A DNA stretch of 64,000 nt from contig KQ964288.1 of assembly GCA_001566295.1 (NCBI GenBank), positions 1-64,000 of the forward strand, read 5' to 3'. The stretch comes from Microdochium bolleyi (Eukaryota > Ascomycota > Sordariomycetes > Xylariales > Microdochiaceae). This document shows positions 1 to 12,719 of this stretch, piece after piece. Positions within the stretch are counted from its first letter, which is position 1. Every line of letters begins with the position of its first letter. A program made the translations under genes and the position numbers. The notes under the pieces are model-generated. The model was not told the DNA's origin. It saw only the letters and a list, made by a program, of their open reading frames with translations, and ran no database searches.

Positions 1-2
1 GG

Positions 3-707
3 TTCCGGAACCTTGCGCGGCCTGCGTGGTTCGCCACGAGCACGAACACAGGAACAGGCATGCCCGACGATGGTGACATCGACATCTTCAGCGGCCACTT
101 CTATAACCCGAGCCCGAGCATCGAGGCACTGACGTGCATCATGAACGCCACGCGTCAGTGCGAGGACGAACTCGATGCCGAGGCTGCCTGGAACTGCGAA
201 GTCCATCAATGGTTGCTCGATCTAGCTCTGGACGGCCACCGCAACGAGTTCCGTGCGTCCAATTGCACGGCAGCCACGATCCGACCGGAGTACAGCCCAC
301 ACACAGCGCCGAACAATAGCAGCATCCACCACACGAAGAAGGTCGACTTTTGCATCACCTTACGAAAACGATCAGATACACGCATCGCAGCCCTCGCGCG
401 CAACGGCGTCGCCATCAACCATACGGCGTATGAATCGTATATGCAGAGCTCCATCGCCATCAGCACCGAGACGAAGTCACGCAAGCCGGACCAAGAGGAG
501 GCACAGCTGCAGATTGGCACCTGGCTCTCAGCACAGTTCCAGTGTCTACGCCAACTCGTCGTAGCCAAACACGCCAGTCTCGCCGCAGGCAATGAAGCGT
601 GGGGCGCTGCTCTCAAGGAGCGGGAAAATTATTTCTTCGTTCACTGCGCCGCATCCAGCCCCATGCGGCCCATGCACCTCAATGGGAACTTTGACTGCGC
701 TAGGTAG
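3..707 (+). CDS. PD-(D/E)XK nuclease-like protein, 5' and 3' incomplete
   Basis: The frame is open from base 3, upstream of the first ATG at 60, so the gene probably begins outside the window. Counted from that ATG, the protein resembles the fungal PD-(D/E)XK nuclease-like family of accessory genes. Visible are an N-terminal NCEVHQWLLDLAL segment, the metal-binding Asp in KKVDFCITL (about residue 96), an E-x-K pair in STETK (residues 137-139), and the conserved QLQIGTW helix just after it. These are the fold's D...ExK...Q signature. The usual C-terminal strands are missing. The last codons (NGNFDCAR) come from the repeat that starts near 684, so the reading frame was probably cut by an insertion. 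Catalytic activity and target are unknown; the fold assignment is by motif only. Confidence 0.68.
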   Translation, partial: FRNLARPAWFATSTNTGTGMPDDGDIDIFSGHFYNPSPSIEALTCIMNATRQCEDELDAEAAWNCEVHQWLLDLALDGHRNEFRASNCTAATIRPEYSPHTAPNNSSIHHTKKVDFCITLRKRSDTRIAALARNGVAINHTAYESYMQSSIAISTETKSRKPDQEEAQLQIGTWLSAQFQCLRQLVVAKHASLAAGNEAWGAALKERENYFFVHCAASSPMRPMHLNGNFDCAR

Positions 708-860
708 GTTCCCTGGGCATTGGCGGCCAGACAAATTCCGCGGGCAATGACTGTCAAAGTAATAAAGGCAAACTTGATACCCTCCTTTGAAACTCACCTG
801 TTATCTTGAAAGGGTGCTAAGCTTTCTAGTGTAGAACGTCCAGCTTTCGTGCTGGCAGAC
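684..860. repeat. Palindromic repeat, copy 1 (matches 25.67-25.85 kb)
   Basis: The block aligns by eye with 25,671-25,850. Shared pieces in order are a GGAACTT(T/A)(G)ACTGCGC motif, TACCCTCCTT, a loop containing AACTCACC or AATTCACT, and an arm ending GTRCTAAG(C/T)TTTCTA. The arms are inverted relative to each other; the palindrome is more decayed here than in copy 2. It forms the 3' end of the nuclease-like ORF, so it looks like the edge of an inserted element. Which element is not known. Confidence 0.55.
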
Positions 861-1128
861 CATCTAAGGCTACCGCCAACAAGGCCAATCCCTACGCACC
901 CCTTACGCGTGACACTCGTCTCAGCTCGCTTGGGTCGTACCAGACATGTATCTTGGTGATTCCACGACACCAAGGGCAACGTCACTTACTCCACTCATAA
1001 TAATCTCGTCGAGTAGGAGAACGATATGCTTCGTTCTTTGCAGTGCCCTAGTTTCGCGTTTATCCCTCACGGTCTGGAAAACAGGGACGTCTGCCGACTT
1101 GCCCTTCCTGCGTGCTTCCAATGAGCAA

Positions 1129-4100
1129 TCAGCACTCCTGGAATTCTTCCTCCGCAATCAGTCTACAACCCAGAGCCTTGCCGGTGTGTGTCTTATCAAT
1201 CGTCTCACAGTTGCGCCGCATCTTCATCATAACAACATTAAGCAAGCCCACGAGGTTCTCATCCATCACGCGCGCCACCGCGTCGCTGCCGCTACCCCCG
1301 CCTGCCTCGCCACCACCTGGACTCACCGGAGGCGACAGCGACAGCGGCGGCGGAGCAAAGAGATACTCCCGGAGCGCCTCAAACTCGGCAAAGGTCTTGA
1401 AGTATAGCTGCCCAGCGAAGAGGTCCAGCTCAAGCGTCACTTCCAGGGGGATACCCAGCAGCAAGAGCTGTAATGCCGACATCGGCAACGACGGGACGGT
1501 GTACAGGTCGAGCCTGTCCAGGCTGCGGAACCCTTCGTTGAGGAGCGGTGCGTAGAGATGTAGCGTGACCGCATGGGACTGCTTGATCGTGTCCATGAGG
1601 CCCTGGGCCTCGTACGGGCTGATGATGACCATGTGCTTCAGCGTGCGCTTGGGCTTGGCCTCGGGCTTGCTCTTGCTGCCAGATTTATCCTGCTTCTTCG
1701 CTGGCGAGGCTGAGGGCGAGGATGATGGTGGGGAGGGTTTGCCCGCAGCGGAGGAGTAGGCACTGCTGCTTATTAAGATCCACTGCACGGGCCGCTGGTA
1801 CGAGTCTGAAACGTAGCCCACGACCGGCGGCTTGATCGTGGCTTGGAAGTCGCGCGTGCAGTGCACCCGGCCTGGAATGGGGCGATAGCGGCGCAGCTGG
1901 GGGAGGTACTTGCCCGCCGAGGAATCGGCGAGGGACTCATAAACGGGGATGAAGGCCTTACTCGTGGCCGGGAAGCTGCCAGTCCGGATAAAATTCACGA
2001 CGTCCGCGTAGATTACATGCTTCCGCGGTTCCGCCTTGTCCGGCCGCTCGAGCTGTCTCTCCTCCTCGACTTCTGGTGCCAGCTCACGCTCCTGCTCCTC
2101 CTGGAGGATCGCGGAGGAGGACGGCCCCGTCGCGTCGAGGTCCTGGCAGCGCTGAGAGATCAGGCGCTGCGTCTCGCTAAGGGTGGGTTTGGCGGAAGCA
2201 GTGGAAGTGTCTGGCTGCAAGACTGGGCGGTATCGCGTCTCGAGCAGCTGCGCCTCATCCTCGAGAAATTCTTTGGCAAGATCTTCGGTGAAGGCTAGAT
2301 CTGACGACTGGTTTTCATGTATGACAGCATCAGATGACTTGTCGCCGCGTGCTTGTGCCCACAGCTGGCTGTGGCTCTCGTGCCGCCTGCCCTGGTTCGC
2401 CCAGAGTGTCGCGTTGCGCCGGGCGTCGTGCCATGTCTCGGAGATGGACCAGGCGAGGACATCGGAAACACATACTTGTTGCATGAGGTTCTTGAGGCCC
2501 ATGAGTCGGTTGATATTGCGTTGGATTTCCTCTGGCACGCAGAAGACGACAGACTGGCCTCGACCCAGTTCCCGCATACGCATACAGGCTATCCCGTGTT
2601 AAAATGACATGTCAGCACGGTTGTCTCGAAATATGACATCAATAAGACTCTCGGCCGAATACTCACCTTGCACAAGTCTGTCCTTGACCAAATGCGCACC
2701 CAGCGTTACTGCTGCGCGGTAGTCCTCCGGCAGTTTGAGATCGGTGCCGCGGGTGTGCGCGTCGTCGAGGAACACGACGCACAGGCTAAGCTGCGTGCAG
2801 TAGGGCGACGTCTGGAGCGCCTCGACGCGGCCCTTGCGGTCTACGACGCAGATGTTATCCTGCTTGTCGACAAACACGGCCGCTTCTGTCCTGCTGTCGT
2901 CAGCGAGCAGAGCCAGCCACTTCTGTGCGACGCCCAGGTTGTCCAGCTCGATGATCTGAGCGCCGACGTCGAGGATCACGCGCACAGGGGGGGTCATCGC
3001 GACAACCATGTGGAGAAGCTGCTCAGCGTTAATGTTTGTCGGCAAGGGGGGAGGTGTGGATGGTGTCTTCTCCGCTATTGCGTCCCGTGGGGATGGGATA
3101 GCCATCACGCTGTTCTCAGCCTGCAAGAGGTGCTGTAAGACCAGCGCATTGGTATGAGCCTGAGCCGGCAGTGCTGTCTGCGTGACGCTGAGCGGAAGCA
3201 CAATCTGGGCGTCGTTCGTGCCGCTGAAGCCCGTCGTCGGGTGCGGCTTCTGCTCGCCAATGTCCCAGCCCGAGGCAGACAGCCGATGGGGGAACTCCTT
3301 CATCTCCTTGGTGAAAACCACGTGGGCGAGGAAGTAGTCGACTGCCGCCTTGGAGTGGCGGAAGCACGGAAACAGCCTGTTGGCGCAGAGGTCTGGGTCA
3401 TCCAGGTTCACACCGCCGAGATGCTGGAGGGCGGTCGGCAGGGCGTTCGCGTCCTTGACCCAGGTTGCGTACTCGTCGGCGCGCTGGTCGGAGCGGTCGA
3501 GATGAGAGAGGGCATTGCCAAGCTGGTCGTTGGTGAGACCCTGGTAGTAGTAGCTCAGCGACGTGAGTACAATGACAACATCCGGATGACTAAATTCGGA
3601 CCGCGCGGACGGGTGGTCTTTGGCGCGGTACGGCACGGCCAGTCTGGTCGGTGGTGAGCGGGTAGTATCCAGGCCGTAGTCGACCCTCCAGCGCTTGCGC
3701 CCAAGTGCGAACGCCAGGATACCATTAGCAAGGAGGCCACGAAGAAGCAGGAGAGTATTTCTATTTGTCTCTGCCCAGAAACCCGTTGGAGGAGGGCGCT
3801 CCACCAAGGCGATGGTCGCGGTAGATGCGCCGGGGTTTCTGATATACTCGCGGACAGCATCGCGAAGAAGAGGAGTTGCCTGGGCAATGGGAAAGCCCAT
3901 CAGACCATACTGGCACACATGGTCGCCGACCATGTCGAGCAGCTTGTCTGCAGCCTTTGACTCGATGAGCCGCGTGCGGGGGAAGCAGCCTAGTGATCCT
4001 GGTTGAATGTCAGTGCCATGCGGGAACTGCTGTTTGACCGTGGGAAGGCATTTGCGGACCACATCGAGCACCTCCTGGATGCAGGTCCAGCGCTCTGGGC

Positions 4101-7100
4101 TGTGGTCGATGGGCTGCTGCAGGCCGAGCGAGTAGACCAGCTCAAACTTGGGGCTGAAGTTCTCATCGCTCTCGTCGACTACGTCACGGCTGTAGCGGCG
4201 CATGAATTCGTGCAGCTGCAAGAGATGGTCGGCAGTCCCGCTCTTCTGGCTGATCTTGTGCTCTATGCCCATCAGTTGAAACGACAAGATGTGTTCGGGC
4301 TGGACGAGAAGCACGCCACCTTCGCCACGGCAACGATTCAGAAGCTTTTGAATGGCGCTGATCTCAGACTGACCGACCTTGATCGCACGGGAAAAGGGGA
4401 GATGGAACACTTGGCGGTCGACCAGGCCGCCGAGCTTCGAGACGAGCATCTGTACCATCTGCTTGCTCTGCGGCTTGGCCACGATCACCCGCATCAGCTT
4501 ATTGCCGTCTGCGAGCGACGTGGCAAGCATCGGCACAATCACCGACGACTTGCCTTCGCCCATGTTCAACTGCATGACGGCGTTCTTGTCGTGGGCGGGT
4601 TGCTGCATGTGCGTGGCAATGTCGACCTGGACCTCGCGGATGAGGAGTGAGCCTTCAATCTCGAGGAGGAGCCATTCAGGGTGCTCGGCTGGCTCCCAAT
4701 TGGCGTGGCCGTTGTTCTGAAGCTCCTTAAGCAGTGCCGCCCCGCGCACCTTGAATAGTCTCTGTGCGCGTTGCAGTCGTGTCAAGGCCAGCCCGTACTC
4801 GATGAGGACCTTCTTCCAGTCGCTGCTAAGACTTTCCCAGTGCTTGCGGTTCAACCGCTCGAGGAGAAGCACAGGAGATAGCCGCGGGAGCTGGTAAACA
4901 TCCGCGACATCGTTGATCATGGCCTTGATGATGCTCTCATACAAGGAGTTGACATGGTTCTGACAAGCGACAAGATGGGATGCTAAGATCGGCCGCATCT
5001 CTGAATAATTCGGCGCTAGCGCTTTCTCCGAGAATCGTCCTTGCTCAAGCGCAGCGAGACTCGCCTCCAAGTTGACAACATAGTTGGTCTCGTACGTCGA
5101 CTGAGCCATCGCCTTAAGACAGCCGGCCATTATTTTCAATCGAGATCTGGCGTGCGTGCCAACGCCATTGTTGGCATTTGACGCCATGTTGACCATCTCA
5201 GGCAAGCTCGAGGGCGCTGGCGTGGCCTTAGGTGGAGTGCTCTGAGCAAACAAGTCCGCGGGAGCCACATATCCCGAGCTAGCATGAGGCACTGCCGGCA
5301 AAACCCTCGGTGCTGGATGAGCCGGCCTAACCACGGTGCACTTGTTCTGCGACACAATCCTGCAGATCTGCTGGAGATATTGGAAGAACTGCAAGTTCTC
5401 GAACCATACGCGGAACAACCCACAAACCTCGGCCATGACGCCGACGTCCCAATGGAAATACTTGTTGAACTCCTCGATAATAGTACCGTTTGGCGCAGCA
5501 GGTACGGCGCACGGCCACTGGACACCAAAATATGTGGCGAGATCCCCAGCAGCCTTCTCGGCCCGCTCTTCCCATGAGGTGCGGCCACGCTTGTGGAAAG
5601 CCTTGAGCAACTCTTTCTTCCTTGGGATCTCGATGATGTCGTTGTCCGGCTCGAAGACGCGCCTATGGTCTCGCACAATCTGGAGGACGTTGTCGCGGTT
5701 GAACGTGCGGCCGCGCTTAAGAGCGAATTGTGTATGCGAAGTCGGCAGGTGGACCAAGCTCGTCCTGCTCGAGCAAGTGAAGAACGTGGTTAGAACGTGC
5801 ACGATTGTGCTGTCCGCTTTCTCAGCACAAGAGAGCGAGGCCAGCCAGGTGCTGAGCGTAAGCCATCTCTCTCCGGTGGCCGGCTGACTGAGAAGGCGAT
5901 GCAGTTTGAGCCAGTTCCGCACGATGAAGCTCTGAGTTGCGTTGTTCCAGGGCAAGAACCACTTTGCGTCATAAGAGAGCTCATCGATGCGGAGATCTGC
6001 AGAGCCGTTGGCAATCGATGGTTTCGCTAGAAAGTTCCAGATGTGCGTTGGCAAATCCCTGACGACAGAAATATGCGGATCGACCCTGCTGGTGTGTAGC
6101 GTGTTGGCTACGGCGTATGTCGCTGTGGCGGTGGGAGAACCACGGGCTACATCCCGGGCCTGATAGTCGACATCTTGTGCAGTGTTGTGGTCTTCGGCAC
6201 CGAAAGTCGAAACGCGGAATTGGGACACACGAATCTTGTGGCGTTTCAGGAGGCCGCTGTCGATGTCGGAAGTGAGATTCATGGATTCAGTATCCGGATT
6301 GCTTTCGTGGAAAAACTTATTCTCCGTGGCCTGGTCGAACACCACCTTGACCTGCCCGACGAAGCTATTGTGCTGAGCCAGGACCCCAACATTGTCGGCA
6401 AAGTGACTTGTCTGCATCACACGGAGGTGCTTGGGGTAAAAATGCCTTTTTGGGGTCAAGGCGGCAATCCTTGTGAGTATTGACATGGACGTTTTCGGGA
6501 GGCCATTGGCTGACCTGACAGCGGCGGATCGCAGAATGCGCAGCGCCTCCTCCGTGCCTGTCCGTGAGGTGAGCTGGTCAGGCATGCAGAAAGCCGTCAA
6601 GGCATGAAGGAGACACAGAAAGAGCTTGCTCTGTAGGTCTCCGCCGTCTACAAGACACCCGAGAAGTATGTCAACTCGATATGCGTAGAGGCAGGGGCTT
6701 GTGCTCTCGGTCATGTGCACAGACACGTGTCCTGGAGTCCTTTCGACTTGCGGATTGCCGTTTGGCACCAGAACAATCCGCTCAGGCGAGGAAGATGTGC
6801 TCTTCAGCACGAGCTTGTTGAACAGGCCGACCAGGGTGCCTATTTCTTGGTTCTCGTCGATGGCCATGCCCCGAAAATCTCTGGACCGCACAGCAGTGTC
6901 TCCTGCTTTGAGATAGAACCGAGAACGGAGAATGGGTAACTCAATGTCGAGTCGCTTGTGGTCGGCCGACGATAAGCAGTGGATGTGGGCTTCCTTCTCG
7001 AGGGTGCCCAGGATCCCAGCCAGAGTCTTTGAAGTAGCCGTGCGAAGACTAATGACGATCGTGTTATCCTTGCACAGCTGCCATTGATCAACAACAGTCT

Positions 7101-10100
7101 CGCGCACGAGAGTCCACGGCTGTTCTGGAACAGCCCAAGGCTTTTCCAACGAACGCAAGCTCACAGTCTGGGCCGTTTTATCGTAAAAGTGAACATAGTC
7201 CTTAACGAAGGCATCCGGATAGGAACCACTGAAGAGCCTACTGGGTACAAAATAAAGCACGTGGTCGTCCTTTGTTGCTCGCACGTAGAGCTCACTCGAG
7301 CGAAGAGCGAACTGCACATCGTGTCCAGCAAACGGAACATTTGTGGAGTATGGAAAGCCGTGTGAGCCCTTTGGCATGACCTCAACGATGGACCTGCCAA
7401 ACAAAGTCCTGTACGTCGGATGGCTCTCGTATTCTGACGGGAGTCGGTTTAGTGGCAGGCCGTTGACGAGAAGTTCTCCCGTGAGCAGATTGAAGCGCAC
7501 GACGGGGGCGGACGCCTCGTAGCCCTCGCCCACAAGCCACTCTGGATATTGACTCGACACAGGTGTCCAGCTCTGTTGTTCGCTGTGGCCTGACCAGGAG
7601 CTGCGGATGGCGTCATCGAGAGCGGGACTGCCGTCCGTGATGGACTGCGAGAGGAAGCGGAACGCGCGGTGGCTGATACGCTTCCATTGCCAAATAAGGT
7701 TATCATTGGAACCAGAGCCGCCCTCACTGTCGATGCCCTCGCGTGCGATCATGGAGCACTGCAGGAATTGAGACGCAGTGACTGGGGACTAAACTGCGGT
7801 TGAAATGTGACCCTGATCCATATCGAGGGACAGCATGCTGATCAGGGCGCATCTCGCGGCGCGGAGTCGGAAGTCGTTCCGGATTTCAGCACTGGTGCTA
7901 GCTCGAGCCTTGTTCCTGAGCGCGACGGCCCAGTCGAGGACCGTGCTCCTTGCCGATGCCAAATACTCCTGGCACTGACGAATGGTGAGGGGATCTGTGG
8001 TCAACTGCAGAACACGAGTGGCAATGAGGATGAATGCCCGGAGAGCTTCGGCGGACTGCCACGATTCCGCGACGCGCAAGGTGGCAGTGATCACACCACC
8101 CATCAGCTCTTGCGAGAAATTTGGGTCAGCGAGAATGGCATGGGATGCTCGTAAGATGTCGTCTGTCTTCGGAGGGCCGACCTGGGTGATACATTGCGCG
8201 TGGAAGACAAACGTCGACAGCTGGTTGAAATCGACTGACGGTGCGTGGAGCTGCCGAAGGATATTCTGCCACTGCAGCTTGAAGCCCAGAGGCAGCACAC
8301 AAAGCTCCCTGAACTCAGCCAGTGTCATTTCTTGTGGGCAGTCATGTTGGGAGGCAATGACGGCGTTTGGGGGTGGCCCACTGGGATTGCCTGCTGGGCG
8401 GTAGAGAAAAGGCTGCATTGCAGAGTCTTTGGAGGGCAGCTTCAGCATACACTGCCGCGGAATGGTCTCGGTCAACATGGCCGGACCGGCAAACACGCCC
8501 GCGGACGAGTCGAAGTATTCGTAGTAGAGGGCATGGTCGACAAGGACCTGGGAATCGCTTGTGATGAAGCCAATCTTGAGTGTCCTGTAGTGCGATTCGA
8601 GGAACGATTTTGCCTGAGAAATCGCCGTGATCCTCTGACTCGGCGGAGCGCAGCGGTGACGCCTGAGCGCCTCATATTCGAACAGCTCATGCTTCTCTTG
8701 CACCTTTGTCTTGTCCATATACGACACGGACAGGACATTGAAGAGAAGGAATACCGTGGCGTCTCTCCAGGCCGGGAACCACTCTGGTGGTGCTAGCTCG
8801 AAGACGACATTCTGCGCGTCCAGGACGCCATTCGGAAGCGGCCACTCGTGCACTCCGATTTGTAATGCTTGATATTCTTGCACCGTCTTACACCTCTTAC
8901 AGTCCCACGCGTGCTCGGTAGTGTGGTAGCCCCACCTATCGACAGAGTCACGATAGGTGCAGCTCATCGCATCGGCCTGGGCCCTGAGATTGACATGCCT
9001 GCTCTGCAGATTTGCCAATTCAATTCTTTTCCTCTGACGAGTATCATAGGCCAGACTCCCAATGAGATCATGCAACTGCTGCTGCTCTTGAGATGAGTCG
9101 TAATGTCTTATGTAGAAAGCGTTTTGCTTGCCAAAGTTGTCGAAGACAGAAGGCAAGGTAGCCTTGGAATTGGTAGAGCACAGGTCGAGGTATGACTCGA
9201 TCCGCTTGAGTCTCTCGAGCTGAGACTTGCGCGGGAGGACCAGGCTCTGCAGCAAAGCACGGATCAGGCTCGGCTGCACACTCGCCTCATGGTACTCGCC
9301 GAGCATGGGACAGATATTCAGTGCTGACTCGTTGCAGGCAACCCACAGCTCGATGCAGGTTAGAATCATAAGCGAGGTGGCTTCTGGGTTATTGTGGTAT
9401 ATTTCGTGAGCTGCTCCATGGTACTCGTACAGCACCTTGCAGACTTCCTCGCAGGTGGACGGATTCGAAATGTTCCGCCTTAGCCAATGTTCTAGGGAAA
9501 ACTCGATCCAGGTCTCAAAGTCTGCTAGACTGAAGTGGTGGTAGGCGTCATTGCTCGTAAAGCGACGAGGTAGCTTCTCAGAGTCAAGTAAATTCAGGCT
9601 GAACTTTGGCGCGAAAACGGCCACAGGCTCTTGCAGATCGAGCTGAGTGACTGTCTCGAGGTATGTATCCAGATCCGGTAGCGAGGCAAAGGTGTCTTTG
9701 GGGAAGTCGAGTGTTGGGAGTGAAGCGTAGTCCGGATTGCGAGCATCATTCTTGCAAATGACCTTCCACCGGCACTCCAAGACAAGGTTTGTATCTCTGA
9801 GGACACCGCTGCCATAATCCCGAAGCCAACTACTAGCGTTGCCACCTAGCTTGCGCAGGCGTCGGCTGATTTTCGAGGTCATGATTGAGAGAAGGTCGCT
9901 TTCAAGGTCATGTTTGTGTGCTTCCCGCAATAGTGCGGCCATGAGGAAGGCGATGAACTCTTTGTATGTGGGAGCTTTGGAATTCTCAGTGCTTGAGTCG
10001 AGTGGCACCTCCAGTCTTGACATGGTCAAGTGAAGACCAACGCGGAAGAGGAGCCACGTGTCTGATCGAAACCAGGGAACTTTGGTGGACATGTACATGA

Positions 10101-10876
10101 CTTCCTCGCGCATCTTCTTGTTGATGGCCTGCACCTCGATCGCTGAGCCAAGGGTGAGCAAGATAGAAGAGAGATAGTCCGTCACGATGAGGGGATTGCT
10201 TGAGTGGCGGACTTCGGCTATCTTTGTGCCTGCTTTTTTGGCGGTAGACTGCGAAAATGCCGCGTCCTGGTCGCTCATTTTGCTGATCGCGAGGACCAAG
10301 GTTTCCATAACGTCGTCTTGCAGGAGAGAATACACAGGAACGGCGACAGCCTGGCCGGGAAACGTTCGGACAAGTCTGCCTTTGGTGTCCACAATGGGTT
10401 CGTTGGAAGGAGTGAGCTCGAACATCTCGAAATGGACATCGTCAGCGACACGATTTATAAGTATTCCAGCATTCTGTGAAGTGACCTGGAGGAGCATACA
10501 GCCACCTAGAAGAAGACAAAAGGTTCTTCAGTCAGTCCCCAAATACGGCAGTACAGGTATCATGCTCCGTACCTTTCGTGCACAGGACTCGGAGCCTTGT
10601 TGCAAGCATCTCGGGCTGGACGGAAACCTGGCTGTCGCCGATGGCGTGCAGCTCGGAGAAGGTGAGCAGCACATCGGCAGCCGTCTTCGCGACAGACTGG
10701 TGAAAGCCTTCTGAGTGGTGCTCAAAATCTTGCAGAGCTTGGGCGACATATCCCACGAGGCTCTGGACACATGTATGAGAATAATCGTGCTTTTGAGGCA
10801 GCTGCGGCGGGAGGAAAAGGTGATTGATGGCGTAGAGGATGCTCTCACGAGCCATCCTGTCCTTAGCAGATACCAT
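1129..10876 (-). CDS. Giant DUF6606-DUF3638-DUF3645 protein (annotated 'ubiquitinyl hydrolase 1' in fungi), one in-frame stop
   Basis: Three exons read 10876-10573, 10505-2667 and 2588-1129, giving exactly 3,201 codons in one frame. Intron 1 (67 nt) has donor GTACGG and acceptor TTCTAG. Intron 2 (78 nt) has donor GTGAGT, branch CTGAC and acceptor ATAG, and restores the motif LVQACMRMRELGRGQSVVF typical of the family. The N-terminus matches the DUF6606 type. The DUF3638 core carries a phosphate-binding-like MGEGKSSVIVPMLA near residue 2080. DUF3645 follows with VVIVLTSLSYYYQGLT near residue 2410. The length is normal for these 3,000-residue fungal proteins, whose biochemical role is poorly defined. 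Codon 1007 (7791-7789) is TAG, with no frame change and coding-like sequence on both sides. Either the gene is freshly broken or the base is an error. Confidence 0.88.
7789..7791 (-). other. In-frame TAG, codon 1007 of the giant gene
   Basis: The stop lies between MDQGHISTAV and SPVTASQFLQCSMI, both in the same frame. A CAG (Gln) to TAG change would explain it. No good intron removes it: the only in-phase GT-AG pair is 36 nt long, with a poor donor (GTTTAG). Confidence 0.7.
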
Positions 10877-11095
10877 AGCGAACGCTCAGTACCAGCCCGA
10901 GTATGGACGCAACGAGAGATATTCTGAGCGGCAGATATGAGGGGTCAACATGTCGAGCTGACAAGGTCTGTAGCACCCCTCTCTGAGTTCAAGGGGAAAG
11001 GGGAATGGGAAAGGTAAGGTCGGGCCGCTATGGATGGGAGAGGGAATCAGGTAGGTTGCAAAGATGAGTTGAAGCAGCTTAAAAGAGGAACTCAG
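9773..11095 (-). repeat. Parent segment of an inverted duplication (giant-gene promoter and 5' end)
   Basis: This stretch holds about 220 bp upstream of the giant gene, exon 1, intron 1 and the first 240 or so codons of exon 2. It matches 30,008-31,330 in inverted orientation, including non-coding promoter sequence such as the CACCCCTCTCTGAGTTCAAG run. Similarity stops at about 11,095 on the upstream side and near 9,773 inside exon 2. Confidence 0.85.
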
Positions 11096-12719
11096 TGCAT
11101 ATCCCTCAATGGCATAGCAAAGAACCTCGCGGTTGGCTTGGGTTGCAACCGAGGCTGGGCTCTCCTGTTGCTGCGGTTATGTTTAGAGACTGCCCAAACA
11201 AGACAGGCAGCCTCACTGATACTCAGGGTGGTCGGCCTCCTGCAGGCAGAAGGACCAACAATGATGCGGTACCACCCACACACTGTATCCTGCCCACGCG
11301 CCGCCCTCACATTCATCTTCTTCCTTTTCATGTGGCGTGCGAAGCACTATTCTTTGCCCTCGCTTTTGTGGTCTTGTGGTTCTCTCTCTCTCTCGTGGAA
11401 GACTTTCTAATACTATATTTGATCTGTTACTTGTCCTGCGCGCGCGCAGCACTGCCCCTTGAAGTACGCAGGCCTGCTGAGAATTTGGCACCCCTGCCCG
11501 GCTCGGTGTGGTCCGTGCCCCAAGGGAAACTTGGCTGCGCCAGCCAAGTCAATCGGCATCGGCCACAATGGTGTGATACAACTGCAAGGAACCTTTGCGC
11601 ATAGATCACTATCGAAGCGCCACTTGCCACGTCAGCGACAGCATGCACTACATCCATTCCTCGGCGTTGCCATGCATTCCCTGATGCCTTACCCCGTTGA
11701 TGTCTCATGACAGAGAGATCAACCAACCAGCAATGGCGATCACAGGGGCTTCGATGTGATCTGACCGTCATGTTTGATGTTTGCGGCTTCCGAATCGGTC
11801 CTCTGGCCCAGACTTGCTGCCCGCCCCGTCCGGTCTTTCCCAGCTTCCAATAACTCTGCTCCTTAATTGGTGCATCAAGTCACGTTCGCGAGGCACCCGG
11901 ATCTTGGAACAGTCTCGGCACTTTACGCGATCGAGCTTATCTTGCTCCACGTCATCAGCGCGCTGCATTGCGCTCCTGCCGTTTCCCAACAGGCGGCTAA
12001 TTGTTCAGCGGCCAGCGCATATGCCCGCGTCGCTATTTTGTATTGCCTCGCACCATCAGGTTTTCGCGCCTGGACTTGTGTGGCTTATGTGCTGAGCAGA
12101 CTTCACTCGGTGCCCCAGTGCCCATGCAAACCATACTTGGCGGATTCTTCCCTCAAGATAGCGGAAGTGGGTATTTCCAGCATTTCATGTACTCGACTTG
12201 AGATACATGCTAAGGGTGTACGTAGCTTGGACTAGTCATGGAGGCGGGCTTCTCCTGCCTAACATAAGCCACTTCCATCAGCGACAAGAGCCAGTCCCGG
12301 CGGCGCACCTCAAAGATGACATTCTGAACCAAAACTCAGATCACGTTGCGAAAACTGGAACAGCCCTGAGCCACGCAAACCACAGTCGAAGACCTGAGTT
12401 TGACTCCCAGGCGGGGTATTTTTTGGGCCCTTCCCTGCGCCCTCTCGTCGCGCGCCTACCTGCTGCTCCAGCAGTCCACGCGCGAGGTCCATATGTATGT
12501 GCGGGAGTCCGATGTGGGTCAGAAACTAGTGGGGCCGCACAGGTCTGCCCCACTTGGCTGTGGGTTAGCAAGTTTTTGGCGGGCCGCTACTCAACTTGGG
12601 TCATCGGAATGAAGTCAATGGTCCGTGCGGGTCTCCACCAGAATGGTTGAAAAGCCTCAGCTTCCGTACCCTATCGTCTTCATTGCAGCCACTTCGGTAC
12701 ACTGCGGAGAAATTTATTG
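11096..12719. other. Intergenic, no gene seen
   Basis: Open frames here are short and overlap on both strands without recognisable motifs. The stretch separates the divergently oriented giant gene and transporter gene, so it should hold both promoters, but no specific site could be supported. Confidence 0.5.

Noticed and set aside
7744..7815. A GT-AG intron removing the in-frame TAG in the giant gene
   Set aside because: The in-phase candidate is 36 nt with donor GTTTAG; longer candidates break the frame. Sequence on both sides of the stop reads as protein.
1129..10876. Long plus-strand frames (for example 4,003-4,650 and 8,245-8,796) opposite the giant gene
   Set aside because: They lie antisense to clear coding exons and carry no motifs; GC-rich codon use keeps the opposite strand open.
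12340..12420. Box-B-like GAGTTTGACTCCC suggesting a tRNA relic
   Set aside because: No box A at the right distance and no acceptor pairing.
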